Source: an uncultured Aquimarina sp. (GTDB lineage Bacteria; Bacteroidota; Bacteroidia; Flavobacteriales; Flavobacteriaceae). Taken from it: 64,000 bases of DNA. A model generated the notes under the pieces. That model had not been told where the DNA came from and searched no databases. It saw nothing but the letters and a program-made list of their open reading frames with translations. The stretch is from NCBI GenBank assembly GCA_947493035.1, contig CANLOW010000002.1, positions 434,001 to 498,000 of the forward strand, given 5' to 3'. Positions 37,952 to 45,770 of the stretch are shown here, piece by piece (position 1 is the stretch's first letter; every line of letters begins with the position of its first letter). A program made the position numbers and the translations under genes.

Positions 37952-38296
37952 TTACCATCTTAAATTTAATGAAGATTCATCTCTCCTATATAGAACCCTC
38001 CTATCAGAAGATGACAACCAACCAATATTTAAACAACTATCGCAGGTATAACATCCTCTAGCTCCTGAACTTGAACAAATACTTACCCAACCTTCTCGAC
38101 CTGTTCCAAAATAATTATTTGAATAATTATACTCTATTGTACTACCAACACTGGATAATTTATTTAAACTACTTTCAGCATTAGCATCCTGAGATAAAAC
38201 TACATCAGTTTCATTAGAGTCTATATTAGCGTTTGTTACTACTGGTGCTAAAGCAAATGCAAGGATTAAACCCATTGCTATAAATAACTTTTTCAT
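37952..38296 (-). CDS. Small exported variable peptide 2
   Basis: 114 residues, the longest of the three. N-terminal 41 residues match the paralogues (hydrophobic 4-20, TNA at 21-23, ANA at 38-40, Glu41). The variable part carries Cys74 and Cys82 at the same positions as peptide 1, plus Cys85 and Cys88 (the cluster GCYTCDSC), so two disulfides are possible. The C-terminus is Arg-rich. Preceded by the conserved leader element and followed by a perfect hairpin. Predicted mature length after ANA cleavage is 74 residues. Confidence 0.85.
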   Translation of the reverse strand: MKKLFIAMGLILAFALAPVVTNANIDSNETDVVLSQDANAESSLNKLSSVGSTIEYNYSNNYFGTGREGWVSICSSSGARGCYTCDSCLNIGWLSSSDRRVLYRRDESSLNLRW

Positions 38297-38343
38297 GTTA
38301 TATTTTTTTTAAATTTTATTAATTATTGATTGGTAAAACTTCT

Positions 38344-38415
38344 GGTGACCATTTTACTATTAGCCGTCTATCTATCCCTCGAATAGCTAAACCTGTTGCA
38401 TTACAACCTACCTCT
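38344..38415 (-). promoter_or_regulatory. Conserved leader element upstream of peptide 2
   Basis: Minus strand: starts AGAGGTAGGTTGTA, ends CTAATAGTAAAATGGTCACC. Internal pairing TTAGC / GCTAA and CTAT / ATAG is possible. 47 bases before the peptide start. Confidence 0.65.
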
Positions 38416-38425
38416 TTCTATTTTC

Positions 38426-38527
38426 AACTTTATTTCATTATTTTTCTAGATTTAATTAAACATTGTGATATATTTTGATAGAAATATTAATATTTCTATG
38501 AGCTTATATGTCTTTAAATTTGGTAAA
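38426..38527 (-). repeat. 102-base direct repeat, copy B
   Basis: Partner of 36668-36769 with three mismatches; includes the stop region of the module 3 propeller gene. A weaker relative (AGATTTAATTAG, ACATTGTGATAT) is seen at 40230-40262. Confidence 0.9.
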
Positions 38528-39676
38528 TATGAGGACGGGATTTCCGTAAGGGTTTAGATTATTTTTTATTTCTTCCGAAATATTTTCTGTGCCTAATAAA
38601 TTTTCTTCTATTGCTTTAATTATAAACGGTTGTTCTTTCAGTGAAATAAAATATCCATTATTGAAAAAATTAAACCCTATACCATCATAAATAGTCTTTT
38701 TATAATTTTCTATCTCATATGACTCTTTTGAATTCAAATCATATAATCGAACATGTCTTTCTTGACTTTGAATGTAGTCATATGCTAAATATGACTCCCC
38801 CATTGTAACATTAAAAAAAATCACTAAGTTTTTTTTAATAACTTTTTCACTAAATAAACTAGGGTCTACTTTACTCTTTCTAATTGTTTTTTTATCTATC
38901 CAACTGTTCTCAAAATCAAAATAAAACTGGGGAATACTTAAATCATTTTCAATTTTGTATAGTAGTGGACTATAAATAGGTAGATAATAGATAGAATCTT
39001 TCGATTTAAAAAGATTATTTCGACTGGTAAATACCATATCCAGTGATTTTTTAACTTTAAAAAATTTATTTTTTAGCTTGTTATTTTTTAGAGTTACTAA
39101 TTCAAAAGGAATATCATTTCTAGTACCTCTACCTCTCATAATCACTAATTCTTCTTTACTAATTCTGGTTACCTCTCTCCCTCCATTGAAAGGAATCTTA
39201 GTCATAGTAATAAAATTACCTTCGAAATCATATCTATTAACAATTTTTAAAGTTGAATCAAAAACATCTATACATTTATCTTTTTGATTAATAATAAAAT
39301 CATCGATCCTTGAATATTCTCCAGGACCTGCTCCTTGTAGATTAATATGTCTTAAAAATTTTCCGCTATTAATAGCGAATACAAATATTCCTTGATGACC
39401 ACTGTCATGCACAAAAATGAAATTATCTGAAAACTTTATGTCTTTTATCGAATTCATCTGAGACTCATTTGTCGTTTCTAGAGGAACTACAAAAGTTTCT
39501 TCAATAATATTTTCGCATATTATTTTTGTTGATTTAAATGGGTATATCTTATTTGGCACACTGGAATAATCAATTTTATCATTATTACAAGCAACTATGA
39601 TAAATAACAGAAAAAAAGGTGTGATTTTTTTTTGATCATTAAATTTTATAATGTAATTAACAAAATTGTCTATCAT
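38504..39676 (-). CDS. 6-bladed beta-propeller lipoprotein, module 3
   Basis: 390 residues. The lipobox Cys is at position 30 (FLLFIIVAC) because of a long polar N-terminus, so a shorter translated form may exist. Propeller strands FVFAINSGKFLRHINLQ and GAGPGEYSRIDDFII, tail NPYGNPVLIFTKFK. Paralogous to the module 1 and 2 propellers but diverged in the middle blades. It is 65 bases after peptide 3. Confidence 0.87.
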   Translation of the reverse strand: MIDNFVNYIIKFNDQKKITPFFLLFIIVACNNDKIDYSSVPNKIYPFKSTKIICENIIEETFVVPLETTNESQMNSIKDIKFSDNFIFVHDSGHQGIFVFAINSGKFLRHINLQGAGPGEYSRIDDFIINQKDKCIDVFDSTLKIVNRYDFEGNFITMTKIPFNGGREVTRISKEELVIMRGRGTRNDIPFELVTLKNNKLKNKFFKVKKSLDMVFTSRNNLFKSKDSIYYLPIYSPLLYKIENDLSIPQFYFDFENSWIDKKTIRKSKVDPSLFSEKVIKKNLVIFFNVTMGESYLAYDYIQSQERHVRLYDLNSKESYEIENYKKTIYDGIGFNFFNNGYFISLKEQPFIIKAIEENLLGTENISEEIKNNLNPYGNPVLIFTKFKDI

Positions 39677-39706
39677 TGTTTGTATATTAACTGCTTATGA
39701 AAATAA

Positions 39707-39736
39707 TACTCGAGAGAGTATATACTCTCTCGAGTA
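39707..39736 (-). terminator. Perfect 30-base palindrome after peptide gene 3
   Basis: Arms TACTCGAGAGAGTAT and ATACTCTCTCGAGTA meet with no spacer (39707-39736), five bases past the peptide stop. In RNA it folds to a long hairpin. No T run follows. Confidence 0.8.
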
Positions 39737-39741
39737 AAAAA

Positions 39742-40065
39742 TTAATTACCTGAATTTTGCCACCTTCCTTCTGTGAAGAATTGTCTTACAAGGCCAGGAA
39801 CATTTTTAAAATAAACTTCATTTCTTCTGTAACAAACATCTATACCATCAGAGAAACAAAATGTCGTTATGCTTGATGTATCCCAATTTCCTAATGGATA
39901 ATAATACCATACATCGTATATCCTCTGAGCATCTACTAATGTTTCAGCATTAGCATCTTGTGTTAAAGCCACATCAGTAGCATTAGAATCTACATTAGCA
40001 TTTGTTACTACTGGTGCTAAAGCAAACGCACCTACTAATCCTATTGCGATCAATAATTTTTTCAT
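39742..40065 (-). CDS. Small exported variable peptide 3
   Basis: 107 residues. Leader nearly identical to peptides 1 and 2 (TNA at 21-23, ANA at 38-40, Glu41). The variable portion has Cys70 and Cys78, again C-x7-C, in FCFSDGIDVCYRRNE, and is rich in Tyr and Trp around 50-61. Downstream palindrome, upstream conserved leader element. It is the first peptide of the cluster in transcription order, 203 bases after the O-antigen-ligase-like gene. Predicted mature length 67 residues. Confidence 0.85.
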   Translation of the reverse strand: MKKLLIAIGLVGAFALAPVVTNANVDSNATDVALTQDANAETLVDAQRIYDVWYYYPLGNWDTSSITTFCFSDGIDVCYRRNEVYFKNVPGLVRQFFTEGRWQNSGN

Positions 40066-40120
40066 GATTGTATTTTTTAAAATTTTATTTAATTGAATTT
40101 TTATTTTGCAAAAAGAGAAA

Positions 40121-40197
40121 GGTGACTACTTTTGCATCTAGTCGTCTAGGTTTTCATGAAAGCCTAGACCAATTGTAAAAAAATACAATCTACCTCT
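40121..40197 (-). promoter_or_regulatory. Conserved leader element upstream of peptide 3
   Basis: Minus strand: AGAGGTAGATTGTA, then CAATTGGTCTAGG. Two hairpins are well formed here: TCTAGG / CCTAGA and GACTA / TAGTC. 55 bases before the peptide start. Confidence 0.68.
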
Positions 40198-40268
40198 GGG
40201 TGTTTTTCTGTTTTGTTATTTCATTAATTATTCAGATTTAATTAGTTAGACATTGTGATATTTTTCTT

Positions 40269-42155
40269 CTAATAAACCCCAGAGGTTTTTTTTAGTATTA
40301 ATTTTATTTCTTCTTTCATTTTATTTACGGCTTTCGATGATACTTTTACAGGCTTATTCATAATTTTTTTAGCTTCTTTTCTCGCTTCTGCTATATTGCC
40401 AGATTCGACATAACACTTAGTCAATAAATAGTGAGGGTAAAATCGTGATGGTATCATTGATAACGCATTTTTGTAATAATATTCGGCTTTACTGTATAAG
40501 CTTTTTTCCTTGTATAGATCAGCTATAGAAGTTTCTAAACCAGGTGATTTCATATACTTTCTTGCTTCTAATAAAATTTGAAGCCCATCATTATCTTTTC
40601 TAGTTGACTTTGCTACTGCTTTACCATAGGCTAATAAAAAATCTCCATTCTTCATAAAAGCATCTTTAGCTAACTCATAACTATCCACACTAGGTTTATT
40701 CTGCCTCAAATGATCCATTGTATTTGCTAACCCCCACTTCGCATATTTTTCCTTGTAATGTTGCGTTAACATATAAGACTTATATGAAGAAAAACTAAGG
40801 ATACATATACCAACTACAAAACCTACTTTACTTAACCCTGAAAAAGTGTAGTGATTCTTTTTTAGGTTATTGACAACTAAAAAAGGAGATAACTGTATTG
40901 AAACATAAACCAAAAGAAATGTGAAAATGATTTTTATCTCTAATATTTGTGAGGGATATGAAAACAAACTAAATAAAAAACCACTAATAGCAGCTCCTAA
41001 AAACACTATATTCAATTTATTTATTTTAACTAAAAACTTAAATAAAATAAATAATACACAACAAAAAACAATAAAACCAACGAAACCGTTTTCGTAAAAA
41101 ACTGACAAAAATTCATTAAAAGAAAACATAGAGTTACTTGCCAATAATTCTTCTTTCAAAGAATGAGATTGATGAAAATAATTAGCTTGATCTTGCATAT
41201 AGAATACTTTGAATCGATCATAACCTACACCATATAAAGGGTTATTCTTAATTCTTTCTAACATAGATTTCCATATTAAAACTCTTCCGTTAGCTGAATC
41301 CTTTTTAAATACATAAAGAGCTATCCCACCAAATAAAAAAGTTGTTAAAAAAGCAAAAGATATTAAGGATTTTTTTTTCTTACTTAAAGATCTAAAATGA
41401 AACAACAAGCGGTATTTTGATACAAGAAGTAAACTACTCGAAAATACCATTCCTAAAAACGCTGCTCTAGAATTAGCCAATAGTATGGCAATTGACATTG
41501 TTATAATTGCTAAAAAATTAATAGTGTCAATTATTTTATATAATAAAGTATCTCTCTGAATTTTAATAACTGAATTTTGAGTTAATAGATCTTTAAATAA
41601 ATAAAGCCCCAGTACAAAAGGAAATAATATGCTTAGGTAACCTGCGTAGGGCCCAGGATTAAAGAAAGAGCCTGTTAGCTTATAATTCAGATTCATCGAA
41701 GGAAATACACCTAAAATTTGAAAAACACCATAAATTGATTGTATCAGTCCAACTATAGGCATTAAAAAAATAATTACAGAGAAAGTTTTATTGAAATTAT
41801 AGAACCTTAAAATAAAATATAGAACACCTAATAACAACAACTCGAAATAACGAATGGAATGCACAAAGTCATCTTGAATGAAATACCTATTTAAAGATAT
41901 AAATCCTAAATATACTATCAATAATACGTCTAATACACTTACTCTTAATTTAATATCATTTGTGAAAATTCTCCACAAAAGATAGAAACAGGTAATTACT
42001 CCCATTAATTGAAGAACAATAGATAAAAAGTAAGCCTTACTAATCACTAAAGCATTAGGAACACTATCCAATCTAATAAAAGGTAGTATTATTAGAAGCA
42101 GAGAAATAAATAAAACCTGAACTGTCACTAATAAAAGTGAGTCTTTTTTAATCAT
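40269..42155 (-). CDS. O-antigen-ligase-like membrane protein with TPR tail
   Basis: 628 residues. About eleven membrane segments over 1-450. Wzy/WaaL-type features: FNPGPYAGYLSILFPFVLGL, ILLANSRAAFLGMVF and NNPLYGVGYDRFKVFYMQD before a large periplasmic loop. Residues about 470-610 are TPR-like helices. Family members join or polymerise glycans; some glycosylate exported proteins. As the first gene of the cluster it may modify exported peptides or surface lipoproteins, but this is inference. TAnnTTTG-like TATGTTTG lies at 42270-42277 on the minus strand, without a well-spaced upstream element. Confidence 0.85.
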   Translation of the reverse strand: MIKKDSLLLVTVQVLFISLLLIILPFIRLDSVPNALVISKAYFLSIVLQLMGVITCFYLLWRIFTNDIKLRVSVLDVLLIVYLGFISLNRYFIQDDFVHSIRYFELLLLGVLYFILRFYNFNKTFSVIIFLMPIVGLIQSIYGVFQILGVFPSMNLNYKLTGSFFNPGPYAGYLSILFPFVLGLYLFKDLLTQNSVIKIQRDTLLYKIIDTINFLAIITMSIAILLANSRAAFLGMVFSSSLLLVSKYRLLFHFRSLSKKKKSLISFAFLTTFLFGGIALYVFKKDSANGRVLIWKSMLERIKNNPLYGVGYDRFKVFYMQDQANYFHQSHSLKEELLASNSMFSFNEFLSVFYENGFVGFIVFCCVLFILFKFLVKINKLNIVFLGAAISGFLFSLFSYPSQILEIKIIFTFLLVYVSIQLSPFLVVNNLKKNHYTFSGLSKVGFVVGICILSFSSYKSYMLTQHYKEKYAKWGLANTMDHLRQNKPSVDSYELAKDAFMKNGDFLLAYGKAVAKSTRKDNDGLQILLEARKYMKSPGLETSIADLYKEKSLYSKAEYYYKNALSMIPSRFYPHYLLTKCYVESGNIAEARKEAKKIMNKPVKVSSKAVNKMKEEIKLILKKTSGVY

Positions 42156-42577
42156 TGATAGTTAAGTTCTTCTTTATTAAATCATCATAAAATGATAATG
42201 GGAGATCTTAATAAAGAAATAGTTAGTTGTTTTTGGTTACAATAAACTTAACTACTAATTAATGTATTTCAAACATATTAGGTTTATTCTCACAAATACT
42301 ATTTTAATTAACACATATCATATCAGCTAAACGGACTTTTCAAACCAATAAAAGATATATTTCAAAATAAAATGCAAGCACCTGATTTTCAATAATGTTT
42401 CATAAACGTTTTAATAAAGAAATATTACAAAAAGATCAAAACTTAAAAATATAAAAAAATACTTTTTTTACTTTATTAAAAAAATCCTTAGCTAAAACAT
42501 ATCGTTGCGAAGAGTTTTAATTTTAATATTAGAGCATTAAATACTATCTATACACAATACCTAATAAGCAAAAAACA
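42156..42577. other. Non-coding stretch ahead of the peptide-export cluster
   Basis: No gene. It should contain the main promoter of the cluster: a minus-strand TATGTTTG at 42270-42277 is the best -7 candidate, with a TTTG 15 bases upstream, shorter than the usual 19 or 20. Confidence 0.45.
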
Positions 42578-42578
42578 A

Positions 42579-42608
42579 TAAAGCCCGAGTCTCTCAACTC
42601 AGGCTTTA
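42579..42608 (-). terminator. Terminator of acnB
   Basis: Stem TAAAGCC-C-GAGT / ACTC-A-GGCTTTA with one mismatch (42579-42608); on the minus strand it runs into ATTGTTTTTTG. It isolates acnB from the peptide cluster. Confidence 0.82.
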
Positions 42609-42632
42609 TAAAATTATATAATTTGAAATATA

Positions 42633-45413
42633 TTAAGCAGTCACTAATTTCTTTTGTGATGGCTTAAACTTAGTCAATACAATACCATCTACAGCAGCTT
42701 CATATTCCTTCATTGTAGGAGTTCTTCCTAAAATAGACGATAATACTACTACTGGTGTAGATGACAATAAAGATTCTCCTTTTTTCTCTCCAGAATCTTT
42801 TACTACACGACCTTGGAATAAACGTGTTGAAGTCGCCATAACTGTATCTCCTGGCTCAGCTTTCTCTTGATTACCCATACATAAGTTACACCCTGGACGC
42901 TCTAGGTACAATAAGTTTTCATATTTAGTACGTGCTAACCCCTTAGGAGCGCTATCATCAAATACAAAACCTGAATACTTCTCTAATACTTCCCAGTCCC
43001 CTTCAGCTTTCAACTCATCAACAATATTATATGTCGGAGGAGCAACCACTAATGGAGCTTTAAATTCAACTTTACCTTGCTGTGCTTCAACATTCTTTAA
43101 CATTTGGGCTAAGATTTTCATATCTCCCTTATGTACCATACAAGAACCTACAAATCCAAGATCTACCTTTTTAGTTCCACCATAAAAAGATAGTGGACGA
43201 ATAGTATCATGTGTGTAACGCTTTGAAACATCATCATTATTTACATCTGGATCAGCAATCATAGGCTCAGCAATTTCATCTAAGTCAATAACTACATCAG
43301 CGTAATATTTAGCGTCAGCATCAGGGCGTAAAGCTGATTTTTCACCAGACTTCACTTCATTAATTCTATTGTTAGCTTTATCTACTAAACCTTGCAGCAC
43401 TTGCTTCTTATTATCCATACCCTTATCAATCATGATTTGGATACGATCTCTAGCAATCTCTAAAGATTCTATTAATGTTTGATCCTCTGAAATACAAATA
43501 GAAGCCTTAGCTTTCATTTCAGCAGTCCAATCGGTAAATGTAAATGCTTGATCGGAAGTTAATGTACCGATATGTACTTCTATGATTCTACCTTGGAAAA
43601 CATTTTCACCTGCAAACTGCTTTAACATCTGTTGCTGTGTAGCATGTACTACATCACGGAAGTCCATAAAACTTCTCATTTCACCTTTAAAAGTAACTTT
43701 AACAGACTGAGGAATTGGCATTGTAGCTTCTCCTGTAGCTAAAGCTAATGCTACAGTACCTGAATCAGCACCAAAAGCAACACCTTTAGACATACGTGTA
43801 TGTGAATCTCCACCAATAATTACATCCCAATCATCAACAGCAAGATCGTTAAGTACTTTGTGAATTACATCCGTCATTGGGAAGTAAACTCCTTTAGGGT
43901 CACGTCCTGTAATTAATCCGAAGTCATTCATAAACTTCATTAATCTAGGGATATTTGCCTTAGACTTATCATCCCATACAGATGCTGTATGACAACCAGA
44001 TTGGTATGCACCATCAACAATCGGAGAAATCACAGTTGCAGCCATCATTTCTAATTCTTGAGAAGTCATTAATCCTGTAGTATCCTGAGAACCTACAATA
44101 TTAACTTCCACACGAACATCTGATCCTGCATGTAATGTTTTTCCTGGTGTATTACCTACTGCATTTTTATTGAAGATTTTTTCAACAGCTGTCAACCCTT
44201 GACCTTCAACAGAAATTTCTTTAGAAGTAGCATATACTTGAGGAACTTCAACTCCTAAAATTTTAGCAGCAAAAGTTTGCAGTTTTTTACCAAAAACAAC
44301 AGCATACGATCCTCCTGCTTTTATAAACTCAACCTTTTGCGGAGTTAATGCTGCAGAAATATCTTTTAACTCTTGATCTCCTTTGTATAACTTCTTTGTT
44401 TTTGTATTTATCGTTAATACGGTACCTGTAGCTACAGAGTATTCTTGTTTTAAAACTGGTTCTCCATCTTCATCAACAATAGTATTTCCATCAGCATCTT
44501 TCTGCTTCACCCAGTTTTTAAGATCTATCCCTATTCCACCTGTTACTCCAACAGTAGTCAAGAAAATTGGCGAAATACCATTAGTACCAGCAATAACTGG
44601 AGCAATATTGATAAACGGCACGTATGGACTAGACTCTATACCTGTCCAAAGAGCTACGTTATTTACTCCTGACATTCTAGAAGACCCAACTCCCATGGTT
44701 CCTTTTTCTGCAATCAACATGATACGCTTATCTGGGTGTTGCTCTTTTAAAGCTAACACTTCCTTTTGCATTTCTTTGTTGTGCTCGAAGATCGACTGCC
44801 CATGTAATTCACGATCTGATCTTGAATGCGCATCAGCACCAGGTGACAATAAATCTGTAGAAATATCACCTACTCCAGCGATGTATGTAACTATTTCAAT
44901 TTCTTCGTCTATTTCAGGTAATTCTGTGAAAAATTCTGCTTTAGCATAACTCTCGATAATACCTTTTGCAATATCACTTCCTGATTTATAAGCCGCTTCT
45001 AAACGATCTGTATCAGCTTCATAAAGGAATACTTGTGTCTTTAACACTTTAGCCGCAGCTTCAGCTATTTCCACATTACTTCCTAAAGCTAAATCTAGTA
45101 ATACCTCGATAGAAGGCCCTCCCTTCATATGAGATAATAACTCAAAAGCAAATGTTGTAGAAATCTCCTCTACGATAGATTCACCAAGGATAATCTCCTT
45201 TAAAAACTTTGCTTTTACACCAGCTGCACTAGTAGTACCTGGTAAAACATTATAGATAAAAAAGTTAAGAGACTCTTTTCTGTGTGCATTGTTAGTATCC
45301 TTTATCTGTGTGATAATTTCACTTAACAATTCACCACCATCAATAGGTTTTGGATGAAGCCCTTGTCCTTTTCTGTCTTCTATTTCCTTTAGATAATCAT
45401 TATATAATGCCAT
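42633..45413 (-). CDS. acnB: Aconitate hydratase B
   Basis: 926 residues, a usual AcnB length. TCA-cycle enzyme interconverting citrate and isocitrate; many also act on 2-methylisocitrate. It has an N-terminal HEAT-like helical domain, then the swivel domain, then the Fe-S domains, the AcnB order. Cluster-ligand cysteines: GCHTASVWDD, LGFVGSCMVHKGD and RPGCNLCMGNQ near the C-terminus. The start at 45413 is preceded by 357 non-coding bases. Cytoplasmic and single-gene. Confidence 0.97.
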   Translation of the reverse strand: MALYNDYLKEIEDRKGQGLHPKPIDGGELLSEIITQIKDTNNAHRKESLNFFIYNVLPGTTSAAGVKAKFLKEIILGESIVEEISTTFAFELLSHMKGGPSIEVLLDLALGSNVEIAEAAAKVLKTQVFLYEADTDRLEAAYKSGSDIAKGIIESYAKAEFFTELPEIDEEIEIVTYIAGVGDISTDLLSPGADAHSRSDRELHGQSIFEHNKEMQKEVLALKEQHPDKRIMLIAEKGTMGVGSSRMSGVNNVALWTGIESSPYVPFINIAPVIAGTNGISPIFLTTVGVTGGIGIDLKNWVKQKDADGNTIVDEDGEPVLKQEYSVATGTVLTINTKTKKLYKGDQELKDISAALTPQKVEFIKAGGSYAVVFGKKLQTFAAKILGVEVPQVYATSKEISVEGQGLTAVEKIFNKNAVGNTPGKTLHAGSDVRVEVNIVGSQDTTGLMTSQELEMMAATVISPIVDGAYQSGCHTASVWDDKSKANIPRLMKFMNDFGLITGRDPKGVYFPMTDVIHKVLNDLAVDDWDVIIGGDSHTRMSKGVAFGADSGTVALALATGEATMPIPQSVKVTFKGEMRSFMDFRDVVHATQQQMLKQFAGENVFQGRIIEVHIGTLTSDQAFTFTDWTAEMKAKASICISEDQTLIESLEIARDRIQIMIDKGMDNKKQVLQGLVDKANNRINEVKSGEKSALRPDADAKYYADVVIDLDEIAEPMIADPDVNNDDVSKRYTHDTIRPLSFYGGTKKVDLGFVGSCMVHKGDMKILAQMLKNVEAQQGKVEFKAPLVVAPPTYNIVDELKAEGDWEVLEKYSGFVFDDSAPKGLARTKYENLLYLERPGCNLCMGNQEKAEPGDTVMATSTRLFQGRVVKDSGEKKGESLLSSTPVVVLSSILGRTPTMKEYEAAVDGIVLTKFKPSQKKLVTA

Positions 45414-45770
45414 AGTTTGTATAGAAATTCTTACTTTTTACTCAATTTTGCTAAAATACTAAATTTATCCTCTCAGAAATTTGGAATCATTCTAAGTAAG
45501 CACTCTTAACTATTTTTTACGAAATCGATATTTTTAAATGTCTTGCTGAAGAAAATGAAAAAAAAAACTCCATTCTATTGTTAAGATAAAAACTTAAAGC
45601 CAAAAAACTATTTTTGTTCTAAGTAATCTACCTCTAAGCAAGCTCACAAGAAATTTTTGCGAAATAAAATTTTAATTTCAAAACTAACCTTAAAATATCA
45701 TACCCTTTGGTGATGTTAATAAAGAAACAGAATGAATTAAATTCAACTATAAAAAATAGACCTAAATCAC
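45414..45770. other. Non-coding stretch upstream of acnB
   Basis: AT-rich, no gene. No full promoter matches; TATTTTAG on the minus strand about 50 bases before acnB is the nearest to a -7 element. Confidence 0.45.

Noticed and set aside
36588..40197. Known riboswitch (for example c-di-GMP, preQ1 or glycine type) as identity of the leader element
   Set aside because: The signature bases of those classes are not present; only the motifs described are shared.
44383..44949. 188-codon plus-strand frame inside acnB
   Set aside because: Fully antisense to a certain, conserved gene; its product is low-complexity Pro/Ser/Val text created by codon bias on the other strand.
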